A model generated the notes under the pieces. The model searched no databases. It was not told the origin of the DNA and worked only from the letters and a program-made list of their open reading frames with translations. A stretch of DNA of 64,000 nucleotides from Chimonanthus salicifolius (taxonomy: Eukaryota; Streptophyta; Magnoliopsida; Laurales; Calycanthaceae), in contig CM023532.1 of assembly GCA_013350335.1 (NCBI GenBank), forward strand, positions 36,023,708 through 36,087,707, read 5' to 3'. How positions within the stretch are numbered: position 1 is the stretch's first letter; every line of letters starts with the position of its first letter. A program made the position numbers and the translations under genes. Shown here one piece after another: positions 33,409-44,690 of the stretch.

Positions 33409-36400
33409 ATGGATCTAAACCTTTCAAACTCGGATGGGCACAAGAAGAAGTCGAATTCGGTGGAATCAGATTTTGAAAACAAGGAGGTTGGCGGGGTTAG
33501 GGAAAAAGATGAAGAGGGGAGTGCACTATTAGCGCATCGGAGAGGAGGAATTTCAAAGAAGCCAAAGAAAGCACGCCGAAATGTGCAGTGGAATGATAGG
33601 AACGGCAACAAGCTTGTCGAAGTTCTTGAATTCGAGCCAAGGTAATTCATATATTTAATCACTATTGTTGATATTGTACCATTATGTGTTTAGTAATTTG
33701 AGTTCCAGAAGGCACTTCTTATAATTCCCCATTTTTCTGAATTATATGACGTGCTAATTTGAGGGAAAAAGTCTAGTGAAACCTAATATGTTCTTGACGG
33801 CTGTGTATTTTCAACACTCACTAGACTCTAAATTGAAAATTGGGGAGCTGTTTAGCATCTGCTGGTTTCTTGCTAGCATTTGTTCATTCATTTATTCACT
33901 GCTGAGAAAAGTCTGTTCATGAATGTTTACATACTCCATTTACTGAGATGGTGATGATATGTGAGCGTTCAATTTGGATAGAGTGATTGAAAGTGGTTCT
34001 CGTCTCTAGGTCCTAAAGAGATCCAACTTGTTTCTTCACATTTTGTAAGGTCAATTTTTTTATGCCAAAGACAACCTCGTATCAATAATTGGTTCTACAT
34101 ACTGTATCGGCCGGTGCAAAAATTTGCACCGTTATAATGCCGCAATGCGTTCTCTCTTCTTCTTCTTTTATTTTTAAAAAAAAAAATACAGAAAATATGA
34201 GAAAAATAGAAAAAATGAAAAAAACCTAGTGTGAACGTAGTTTTGTTAAAAAATAGTCATTCTTATAGAATATTAGACCATTAACAGTCGAAATGTTGAT
34301 ACGAACAAAGTATGTCCTAAATTTTTTAAAAATATCATTAAATTTTGAAAATTGACTAAAAATTTTAGAAAAAAAGGAGACTAATATGAGGAAACAACTA
34401 ATATGAAATTCATGTATTCCATAGTCATTTGTATCTTCTAAACCTTCTTAAAATCATACCCAAATGATAAATAACTCAAAATTAGCAAATTTTAAGGGAA
34501 AAAAGTTTGGAATTGATAAATACCTTTCACACTTGAAGGCTTGATACTAAACCTTCTTAAAATCATACCAATGCAAGATTCAACTCAAAAAAATGGTGGG
34601 AATGGTTGTCTTTATAAAAAAAAAAAAAATTGAATATGGCCGATATTGCCCACGATGATACAGACTATTTATCAGCAACAACGGACATTATATGGATGAT
34701 ACGCTACCTATCGGCATAATGAAAACCAACACGTATCGGCCGATGTTTAACCCATAGTTCTATCCAATGAGCCCATTATCTTTATTCTAGATGATATGAT
34801 GATAAGAAAGTACACTATGTGGATTGGCTGAACATGGGAAATGGTGGATTGTGGAGGAGACCAAATTGGATAGGAGTGGGTGGATAGGGATTGATCAAAT
34901 TCTATTGAGTCTAACTCATAGTGATCATTTATCAAAGAATGACTCTGGTTATCAAATGATTGAACAACCGGGATCAATTTACTTACGATACCGTCATTGC
35001 TTCTTCTCCGAGAGAAGAAGTTCACGACCCGTGGGCCTGCTACCTCCATGCGAACCGCAAGGAGGGGGATGCCAAGGCGGGGCTTATAATCTGATGATCG
35101 AATCGATTCCATGATTATAAGTTCATAACCCCAACCCATTCCCATTTTGGGCGGAACAGATCTACTAAGTCTTTTATTCAAGTTAGTAAAAGTGATCTTG
35201 AACTAAGAAATAGACCCTAGAAGCTAAAAGAGTTTATCCTGAGCAATTGCAATAATTGGATTCATTGATATTCCTGGTACAGTAGATGCTATCACACATA
35301 CAATCATATACTCAATTTGATAGAATTGTTTTCCTTCAAAGCCTCATACCACTCGGGGAATTGAAATAGAATAATACTTATATCTATTAGTACATATTAA
35401 TACGAAAGAAGGGCACATGAAGTGACATTTGATTTTTTTCTCCATTTCACAGATTTGGGGTTGTGATTTGAGGTGTGAAAATTCTCATTAGTAAGCAGCA
35501 CTTGAGATGAAAATTCATCCATCCCAATCCTTGATGTCCTTGCACTCCCACCACTTCTTGCACATTGGATGAGCCTCATAAATCTGTTTATTGTTAAGAT
35601 GGTAATGACACTGATTTTGATCATATCATTTCAAAATAAAAGAATGACATTGATATTGATCATATAAGGGCAGAGGAAAACTTTCAGGGGAAAAACTATT
35701 CTAGTTGAGAACTTTATTAGTCAGGGACCACTTAGGATCAGTCAAAGACCATTAGACACCTACCTTTTGTAAGAAAGTGTCCATTCTAACTTCATCCCAG
35801 ATTGACCAGTATATGTATTCAGTGTTGGACCCGACTATCTAATTAAAAGCTCTCTACTTTAGGTTAAAGTCATTGATGAATATCAATTGGATTGGGGTGA
35901 CGTTTGGCCAATCCCAATTATTTTGTCCTTTCAACCCCCTACCTTGTGTTTGGCACAAGTCCAATGTAAAGAGGTGCACTATCTCTAATCTATCGAAGGC
36001 TATGGACAACAATTCTTGAGTCGTCAATTTGAGAATAGTTTTCTTGAAAATTCCATATATTTGAACTTTTATGGTTTGAAGTGATTCTCAACTATGTTCA
36101 GAGTAATTTGTCAACTATATATTGGGTGCAAGTGAGCAGTATGCATAAACAGGCAAATGTACCATTTTCTCATGTAAAGATCTCTTTTCTTTTTTTTCTA
36201 CTAAATCCATTTCAGACAAGATTTAAGACTAGAGCAGTCATCACATCCGTTGACGATTTCTTTGCATTTAATAGTGTTAGAGCAAATCAATATTCCACAT
36301 GTGTGGATTTTCCAAGTCCACAGTAAGCAAGATGACATCATTAAGGAAATAATGATGTAGAGGAATCTTATCATTGCAACAATTAGATCTTATCATCTAT

Positions 36401-39331
36401 ACTATAGGCTCTAATTAACATGTAATATACTTATTCTTACATGTTATATATACTATGTATGGATGCTTCATTACCCATAGATTTTAGGGCTTTGAATTGG
36501 TAACATTGTATTTTGTTAATATTTATGTGATGAAATTTTTTTTTTTTTTTTTTGATGAATTTATATATACATTTTGAAGTATTGAGTGCACTAGAAAAAA
36601 GAAGTTAGGCATGTACCTTAGACTTTAAACTTCAGGACTCTTTGATGCCTTGGCTGCGCCTTTTGCCTTGACTACTGTGACAACCACTAAATATTTACCA
36701 ATAGGCGTCTCCATTTTGAAATAATAATATGATGTTGATGAATTTCTAGATTAAATGTTAAGAGATAACTGCTAGAGAGGTAAAACAGCTTGATCATATT
36801 GCCAATCAAGTGAATATTGACCCTATTTATAATCAATAACTGGATGTAAGTGAATTTTCAAAAAGAAATAACTGGATGTATCTTTTGTCCTCAAGCCCAT
36901 TCTCATGAACTGCGTAGATCACTAATGTAATGATGCAAGCAAGGATACTGCAGACTGTTGTTTATGGAGTCAAGTTGACAACATGTGGGCTGATATGGAT
37001 TCATCCAACAATGATTTCACTTAATACTTAACAATGCGCAACAACATAATTCAAGTCAACAGTGACGCAAAGTGAATGCAGTTCTCTTAAAATCATAATC
37101 ATATCAATCAAATCAAGTAATATGCTGTACCTCATGAATTCATCAATCATAATGTTATGTGAATTGGATAAGATGGTTGTTTGAGAATCAACCTTTAATG
37201 GATGATTCGCTAGCACAATTGCATCCTTCTCCATTGAGAATCTACTGAAAGATCCATTTAAAAAGAATGTTGTAGTATTCAGTTGTCTCCAAATGAGGCT
37301 GGTTAAATGAAGAATATGTAACTGATGGATTGTTTACTGCATAATCACATCTGCACAACATCAAATAAAATTTGTCTTTATATTGCTTACTAATTGAAAA
37401 AATAACAATGCATCTGTGCTGTACATGCACATCATTCCCTTTTGAAAGCAAACATACATTTTAAGGATGAGAATGCTTGAGTATTTTCAACTGCAAATTG
37501 ATTCTCTCTTACCATCACCTAAAGTTTTACTTCTAAGTGTATAAGTGATTCTAAGGATACTATTAGCAAGCTCTTTCGTAGCATTGGTTTGGTTAACAAG
37601 TTCTTGATCTTTCATCTTTCCAATGATGGCCTCAGATTTCAATAGAACCTTATCTTTTATCACTTTTCACTTATTCTCATCTAAGTAAGAATTGCCAACT
37701 CTGCCTTGAATTCATATATTTTCACATCTTTGCCCAAGAGCCTTCATTCTTTTTAAAAATGCTTCTTTTAATGATCAATCATCATTTATATGATCACTAC
37801 CATCGTTGGAATGGGATATGGTCAAATTCACCTCCTTGGTCCACCACCACTTGTATCACAACTACTGTTTTACCTTTTAAGAAGAACTTAAGGTATGTCA
37901 GTAAGTGCTCACTCACCACCAGCAAAGGTAATTGATTTAAAGTCCCACTTTTTTAGGAGTGGGAGGGGATATTGAAGTCACACTGCTTGTCTCCCCCATA
38001 GTAGTCAGGGCACAAGGCACCAAAGGGTCTTGGAGCCTTTAGCACAAGGCGTATGTCGAGGCATAAGCCTAATTATGTTAGGCACACTTATTAGATGTTT
38101 ACATAAATACAATACTACTCATCCAAAACACCAAAATATATTGGCAATTGATCTTCCAAGCACATTATGTGAACATGTTTTTGTATACATGCATAAGTAT
38201 ACTATCTAATAATTAGAGTTTTTAATCAAGTATTACCAACAATTTCTTCATGTTAATTATATCGTCTACTATATATTACAATAAAAAATAAAAAATAGGC
38301 TTAGTATAGTAAAAGGTTTCCAAAATAAAACTAGGTGAGGACCTAGGTGCAAAATGGGCAAGGCAAGGCGCAAAGTGGGATTAGAACCTAGGCAATGGCC
38401 TAAGTGCAACTAAGGCATGATTGACTTCTATGGTCATCGTCATCATCGTCTTTAAGTCATTTATCCCATCAATCTAGGGTTGGCATTTATGTTTGGATCT
38501 GGCAAATTGTTTTCCATGGGTTGCCTATTTGATACCCATAGGATTTTTTACTATTTTGATCTTCCACAAATAAAAAAATCCATTGTTCTAGTCCTTGTGT
38601 GTTCTAAGATTCCCAAATATGATTTGAACAGATCCAATCTTTTGTTGTCTTGCATGTCTTGGCTCATGCCTTCGACAACCATTGTCTTTACATTTAGAGA
38701 ATTCATGACTGTATTGACAACATTATTGACTACATTGACTATATTTATGTTATGCATTTTGAATGGCTTTCAGTTTCTTATGCTCGTCAACATTTTTATC
38801 AATATGAAGTTGACTTTTCATGATTGAAGCTGTATGTCTTCTTCGGAGCTAAACTAAAAAGCTATATTTCCCACTCTTAATATTTGTCATTCACAAAATC
38901 AGCTACATAAAACTAGCCTTCTTTGTTGAGCACAATGTTGTGAACTTCTGGGAGAATTTTGAATTAATTTATTCAGATGCACAAGTCCCAAATCTCTCTC
39001 AATCAATCAATCAATAAATTGTAATGTTTTTTGTTCAGAAATTTATGCACATCTTTGCATGGAAGCCAACTTGTTTCGCCAATATCATTGCCATTTTCAT
39101 CATCAAAGCTTCATCTTATCCATGCTTTTTTCTTTTCTTTTTAATGAAATAATCTTAATGCAATATTAATCTTATGCAAAATTAATGCATTTGACTTTAC
39201 CTGTTAACATGTTTACATCATCTCTGAGTGATCTCACTGTTTTTGGTTTTGATTCTTCCATTATCTTTAGTGATGCAAGTGACAGTGATGATGACGACAA
39301 TACAGATTCCTGCATATGTGCCATAATGTAG
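33409..39331 (+). CDS. Small acidic plant protein with C-terminal CaaX motif, two exons, 97 residues
   Basis: I recognise the shape of a short plant-specific family but cannot give it a name. Exon 1 is 33409-33641 and exon 2 39271-39331; the AG|GT donor and TTTAG acceptor join to give AGT (Ser). The product is 97 residues: a charged N-terminus, a Lys/Arg-rich patch (KKPKKARR, about 50-57), the conserved core [20 protein letters not shown] (59-78), an acidic SDSDDDD run and the end SCICAIM. The last four residues CAIM fit a CaaX box with Met, which favours farnesylation, and the nearby Cys could be acylated, suggesting membrane attachment. The 5.6-kb intron leaves only 61 coding bases in exon 2. 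The acceptor was chosen because only it restores the acidic-CaaX tail. An upstream ORF lies in the leader. Binding partners and function are unknown. Confidence 0.75.
33642..39270 (+). other. 5.6-kb intron of the CaaX protein gene
   Basis: Bounded by CCAAG|GTAATT and ATCTTTAG|TGATG. It contains a repeat block with TATCGGCCGAT-type words (about 34080-34745), a plastid DNA insertion (34960-35340), a poly-T run at about 36537-36554 and AT-rich sequence. The open frames at 36081-36326, 37028-37451 and 38480-38827 lack family resemblance. No further exon of the gene is evident. Confidence 0.6.
34960..35340. other. Nuclear plastid DNA insertion: 3' end of ndhB and downstream spacer
   Basis: On the minus strand, about 35330-35226 translates to a tail resembling the plastid NdhB C-terminus: [27 protein letters not shown] then stop. 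Downstream of that stop (lower coordinates, to about 34960) the sequence looks like the plastid spacer toward trnL-CAA, including a GACCCTAGAAGCTAAAAGAG block and a more GC-rich stretch. Differences from the usual plastid residues (TVPG, DKLF) and a small insertion before SMIV point to an old transfer. It lies inside the 5.6-kb intron. Exact ends are uncertain. Confidence 0.82.
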
Positions 39332-42207
39332 ATCTCAAAGATTGCACTGATTAATTGGTGTTTGAATTGACAATGTCCATCCAGTCCGTCAGGCCTGCTG
39401 ATTTGTCTATGCGTCCACAGGATACATCAACACATCCAACTTGCTTTCAATGGCGAATTGAAGGTCCAGCTGCTTAAATGGAAAATTTCTTCGGTTGTTA
39501 GCATTTCTGTGTTTATGTCACCAGCGTGGAAATCCAACATGTCATTTGGGTGGGCTTCTGGATCCTCAGATCCATTGACATTGTTTACTCAGGGATATCG
39601 ATGTGAAATTTTCCCCACCTTTGTAAGCTGGCAGCTTCTATACATTGGAGAGAATCTCATTTACATGTAATAACAAGGCCCATGGTTGTCACATAAGCCA
39701 AGTTCACTGTTTCTGCTAATTTCGAATTAAAGATGCATGAAGGCCTGCAACTGTTTCTTATTTGTTTCTTCTCTTTCTTTGTGTACTTGCTGGTAACTGA
39801 ATCTTGATCCGTAGCATGGCAGGGCACTGCTCTGACTATCCAGAAGGAAGGCTGTCCAATCATATACACTTGACTGAGTTTGACAAGAAGTTCAGCCGAT
39901 CGGTGGACTTGGTAGCCGGCGGAGCTGGTGCCTTTGAACTATGACCGCTGATGCTAATAGCGTCATTAGAATTCAGGTTAATTACAAAATACAAATCTTA
40001 CAGCAATTGACAACGCAAGAACCACCTGCTGTTCCACTGACTGTTTGAATCACTTACCGTACATGCCCATTGGGAAAATCTACTTAGATGGAAAATGAGT
40101 TCCATTTCATGGAAAACCATTTCCGAAGGAATCCATTTTCTGATAAAATGGGGAAGGAAATTGAAATCTCTGATTTCTGGAGATTGAAAATTCTCATCTT
40201 TGGAGATTCACAGTTGCCAAAGGCATACTCGAAGAAAGTTGTGCCTGTTTCCATGCATTATTGCTTGTGCTTTCAGCAGGAGGATAAAACACCGACAGAG
40301 AGGCAAATAAAGGAAACAGGATAGGGAAGTAGGATGCTGTTGAGATGAGTAAGGGAAGTGATAGGGACACCGGTGTCCATAATGATGAGGGACACTTCTA
40401 TACATTTGCATTGATGATGATAAGTGGACAAAAGAACTAGTCTATTGTCCCATATAATCCGTATTGTTTACTGGCACTGAGCATTCTAAACGGTGGGATA
40501 CATTGTTTAAGGGATAAAAAAAACAGGAATAGCCGCTAGAGGAAAACACCAACCCCTCCATTGCGAGGCCTTGAGTTTGATACACATTTAACTCACCTGG
40601 GTCACTCTCCATCGACTAAATCAATGTGTATGAATTGGGAGATTTACATATGCTCTAATGTGAGATGGAAATACTCATGTTAAAAAAAAGGGATCATACT
40701 TGTGTTTGGTTTCAGTCTGAAAGCGTTCATTCAATAGAGTGATAAATTAATAAGATTTAAGCCAAGTCTCAGTCTGGGACGGTTGAAAAAGTTCACTTGA
40801 TATTTTTCAGAGTTAATTTCAAGTAAAGTAGTCACGGGTGTACCTCAGTGTATCTTGATTCGTTTTATGCCTTGCACCTTTTCAGTGTCTTTTCATATTT
40901 TTTTTTTTACTAAAATAAATATTAAAATACATTTTCCTTTAATGGTGAAAATGAGGAATGCATTGGGGTTATGGACAAGTCTAATAATTATATTGACAAC
41001 TATGACAATGATTATGAAAGATTTATAGAATGATTTTTTTTTTTCCTTTTACTTGTTTGAAATGAACTCTTTTGATTGAATTTGAATTGGTGATGGATGA
41101 ATCTTGGCAACAAACACAGTTAATCATGTGTTTATTCATGATTTTAATTCAAATAAGATAGCGGGACATGAACTGATAAGAGAGAGACAAATCTAGAACA
41201 TGTTAAAAACTTGGTCACCCGATTTTGAAATCAGTATTATGTATTAGATTTTCCAGAAATGCTGAAATTACTGCAGCATACTGGTATTTGAAATAAAATT
41301 TCAGTAAGTTTTGCCCATTTTGACCCATCCAAAAATTGTGTGTCATTTCTTTAATATCAATTAAATATTGGCCAAAGTGGCTGATAAAATTGAAACATTG
41401 GCCAATATTTCTTAGTCACCTAAGGAACAGAAAAATCCATATTATCTAATATTTTAATCTCAAATTATTAAGCAGTATTTTTCAGTCTCTTCAGGGCCAA
41501 AAATTGTATATCATCGAACTTTTTAATCTCAAAATACTTTTGAATTGATACTATATTAGCGTCCATACTGATGTTAATTGGCTCATTCTTACAAAATCAT
41601 CTTCTTTCACCATCTCTTAATTATACGATTTTTCACCTTGATGAGTCATAACGCCAGTTTTAAAAGGGGGTTTTACGTTGGGTTTCTCGTAAATGCAAAA
41701 AAAATATTTTAAAAACAATAAGTGGTAGCTTAGCATAAAAACGATTTTTGTTTTTGTATCCTTAATTAGATCATTTATTTTCTAAGCAAGAAGTTATGAA
41801 TTCAATCATTTTATGTTGTGAATTCTCTTAAAATTTTGAAAAGAGTTCCTACAAATTTCTCAAAACTCAAGCGCTCTCTCTCTCTCTTAAGTCTTAACGG
41901 TCACAATTTTCAAACCTAAGCCCGCCTCTGGACAGGCTTATTGCATAGCCAGCGAACTACTTAAAAGGAATGGTCCTCGGTTGGGTTTTGTATTCTATGG
42001 CACGAGGCCCACTTCAGAAGATAAGCCCGACAATAAGACCCCACAACAAGAGGCTATTTCAGTCCATGAATAATAATCCAGACCATCCAAATTTTGACTT
42101 AAGCCAGGCATCAAATAGCTCTAGCATTTATGGATCAAACAGGTAGATTGTCAATGTACTTAAGTATCTTATCACATACTAAGGATAGATTTACTAAACT
42201 CAAAGGT
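39332..42207. other. Spacer between the CaaX gene and two SINEs
   Basis: The first several hundred bases should be the 3' untranslated region of the CaaX protein gene. The rest is AT-rich, with a (CT)n tract at about 41873-41886. An open frame at 40088-40324 has no recognisable domain. A possible decayed SINE (about 40500-40690) was not pursued. Confidence 0.45.
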
Positions 42208-42224
42208 GTTCTAATGGACTTTAT

Positions 42225-42445
42225 TTTTTTTTGATATCCTAGGGAAACCTCAATCAAACCTCCGACAGTCTGAGGTCATGTCGCCAAAGGGGCCCTCCTA
42301 TGTTAGTTGGTTAGATCTCCTAAAACCCTAGGGAAGGCACACCGCACCCACACAATATACCTTCAGTTGAAGCCGCCAGGTTTCGAACTCATCACTTCAA
42401 TACTGAAAATAGTGGCCCGCAACCAACTCGGATACCCAACGTTGG
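42225..42445 (-). mobile_element. tRNA-derived SINE with perfect 17-bp target duplication
   Basis: On the minus strand it has a tRNA-like head with TCCGAGTTGGTTGCGGGCC (A-box-like), a B box GAGTTCGAAACC, and ends in poly-A (seen as T run at 42225-42232). The 17-bp sequence GTTCTAATGGACTTTAT occurs exactly at both flanks (42208-42224 and 42446-42462). The perfect long duplication argues for fairly recent LINE-assisted retroposition. No coding capacity. Confidence 0.88.
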
Positions 42446-42467
42446 GTTCTAATGGACTTTATCAGAA

Positions 42468-42626
42468 AGTAATGGGTGTAGCTCAACTGGTTAATCTCCT
42501 GTTTCAGGAAGCGAGAGGTGCCAAGTTCGAGTCCCCTGTGGTCTAACCTAGCGCACCCTAAGGACAGTGGGTATCACCTGTGTGTGGGTTTCCCGCGGTT
42601 TCCCACACGTAGATACAAAATTAAAA
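42468..42626 (+). mobile_element. tRNA-derived SINE (GGTGTAGCTCAACTGG family)
   Basis: Head GGGTGTAGCTCAACTGGTTAA (A box at about 42479-42492), B box GTTCGAGTCC (42525-42534), then the family body with TTTCCCACACGTAGATACAAA and an A-rich tail. It sits directly after the other SINE's right target duplication. The same family is present at 44959-45126, 60133-60309 and, shortened, 56681-56784. It is a retroposon rather than a tRNA gene: no acceptor stem or anticodon arm can be formed. Confidence 0.75.
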
Positions 42627-42998
42627 GTAAAATGAGGAAGGATATTTCGATAGAAACTAATGGAAGCATAGGGATTTGGAATAACTCTAAATTGACTAAG
42701 AATGATTTTCCATTGACGATGACAACCACACTCTGAACTTGAGTTGTCCCGCAGACTACTGTAATTGATCCAAACACCGTCAAGCTGAAACCAAGAACTT
42801 CAAATTTTCATTTCATTTTTGGCCTCCTTTTCCTTGAATTCAAAGGTTCTTCTGTACCCATCTCTCTCTCTCTCTACCTTCCTCTGCTCTCTTTCTTCTC
42901 TGTATTTCAAACCCCGTTGTCCTTAAACATGCTCTAGATAGCCACTGCATAAAGCAAGCCATCTTGGAAATCAGGGGGAGACCTTCAAACCAGTTTTG

Positions 42999-44438
42999 AT
43001 GGGGTGTTTTCTAGCCTGTTTTGGATCAGTGGGTGGGAGAAACAGAAAAAAGAAAACTCTTCCAAGAGAGCAAGTAAGCCTTTCTCTAAGCTTGGCTTCA
43101 TTGTTTTCTCAATGAATATGAGTTGAATTTTATTCACTTGTTAATTTATTATGTGAAATTTGGTAGATCCGTCGAAACTATGAACCTCTGCAATCCTCTT
43201 CCCCTTCAAAGCAGACTGAAACAGAACAAGCATCGGTCTTGCTTCCGCTGTTGAGGTCATTCATCTCTTTTTATTGGGGTTTTTTTTTACATTTCTTCTA
43301 ATCTCTTCCAATGTTGTTAGAATCTTCTTTTGAGCCTTTTTTTCTAGTACTACTAAAGGTTTAGTCTCTGTTTTTTAATTGGGTTGGATTCTTCTTCTTC
43401 TTCTTCTTCTTGATTTTCTGCAGTGACAAACCTCAGGACCTGAGCTTTCAAAGAAGAAAGAAAGTCGCTTTTGATTTGAATGTCAAAATATATGATGATG
43501 TCTCAACTGATGAAGCCGCAAGCTGTTCAATGGAGATTGACAAGAAGAAAGAAGGGGCAAAGGAAGCAGACAAGGCAGAAAAAGAAAATCAAGTGCATCT
43601 TCTATCAGAACAATATTTAACTGCATTAAGTGGGGGATCTTATCCTTCAAACCATAGGTATAAGGATTGCGTAAACAACGAAGAAGAAGAAGAAATAGAG
43701 TTAGAAGACAGTGATTTAGACGATGAAGATGAAGATGAAGATGAAGATGATACTGATACCGATGTTGTTCGAGAAGAAATGGAGGAGTCTATCGATTCCT
43801 ATTTACCTCTACCAGTGGAAAAGGAAAGACAATTCTCCACTAGTCCTTTCTTTAAGGAAGAAATTGATGTTTCTAGACTCACACCTGATTCTTCTTCTGA
43901 AGAAAAATCAACAGTTACAGGCAAAGGAAATGCTCGAGATCGAAGTCAATATGTGCATTCTGTGTTGAATCCAGTTGAAAATCTGTCTCAATGGAGAGCT
44001 GTCAAGGCTAAAACAGCACCACCAAAGCGTCAGAAGGAAAATATCAATTTAGAGCAAGAACTACATCTACCCTTGAACTTGGAACCGAATTTCAAGCTTC
44101 CAAACCCTCAAATACCATTAGATTCAAGCCCAAGTCTTGATCTACCGAAGACTTCAAACCAAGAAATATCAGTTAATGCAAGCCTTTCAACTTGGTTGAT
44201 TCCATCCAAAACCACGGCCCCCATCAAAACTTGCTTTACCCCAATTGGTTCCTCCAACAAAAGTAAGTCTCAAAGATCATGCACATTGGAAAATCAAGAA
44301 AAGCAACCCATTTTGAGGTCCATGACAGTCGATGAGTTTAAGCAGCCGTCGCCTAGATTGTTTCCGAATCAGAGACCTGATGAAATCCCTCTCCTGGGTA
44401 CTGAGGTAACTTCCTTGAAGAAGAAAATAGATATCTAA
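42999..44438 (+). CDS. JASON-like protein, three exons, 392 residues, probably C-terminally shortened
   Basis: Resembles the plant JASON family; Arabidopsis JASON controls spindle orientation at male meiosis II and is linked to unreduced pollen. Exons 42999-43073, 43167-43255 and 43424-44438. The start MGCFLACF offers Gly2 for myristoylation and Cys3 for acylation, as in family members. Family-like blocks: RRNYEPL, KKVAFDLNVKIYDDV (about 65-80), a long Glu/Asp run (about 150-170), RDRSQYVHSVLNPVENLSQWRAVKAK (about 240-265), and RPDEIPLLGT near the end. After GT the frame runs into EVTSLKKKIDI and stops. Homologous-looking C-terminal sequence continues in another frame and in a damaged downstream exon (see the entry at 44408-44690), so the shortened end looks derived. 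It may still be functional because the conserved middle is intact. Confidence 0.8.
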
Positions 44439-44690
44439 TGTTGAGTTCAAGCTCTCCTCAAAGGACTGGTATAGATGCTGATGGAATTTCAAATACATCA
44501 AACAAATATGGAGAGGTACTGAGATTGTAAAAACAGGGAAATTAGGAGGGTTCTGTTTGAACAATGGAATAAGAATGCTTGGTTTTTTTCTTGCTATGAT
44601 GGGTGCTAATGCAAATACAATATGCTCATGATAAGAGAGTGAACTCGTGCTCAAGTCCATTTGAGGTGAGGTAGGAAAGAGCTTTGATTC
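44408..44690 (+). pseudogene. Relict C-terminal exons of the JASON-like gene
   Basis: Downstream of the LLGT block, a different frame reads NFLEEENRYLMLSSSSPQR, then a stretch ending ISNTSNKYGE (about 44414-44516) that looks like the family's usual tail, followed by a possible donor GAG|GTACTG. About 115 bases later (44632 on) DKRVNSCSSPFEVR-stop-ERAL resembles the family's last exon (ED-R-V-W-TPFE-RLE-AL pattern). The needed acceptor AG is CAT instead of CAG at about 44629-44631, and a TAG replaces the expected Leu codon. Together these look like a frameshift, a lost splice site and a nonsense change. The family comparison is from memory. Confidence 0.6.

Noticed and set aside
34747..35181. 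144-codon minus-strand open frame as a nuclear or plastid protein gene
   Set aside because: It overlaps the plastid-derived spacer and reads partly into nuclear sequence. I have no evidence that it is expressed or conserved.
38480..38827. 115-codon open frame in the 5.6-kb intron
   Set aside because: It is hydrophobic and AT-driven, has no recognisable domain, and is not needed to join the flanking exons.
42479..42534. A tRNA gene suggested by A- and B-box sequences
   Set aside because: No acceptor stem, anticodon arm or CCA-adjacent pairing is present, and the same sequence recurs with poly-A tails, so it is a SINE head.
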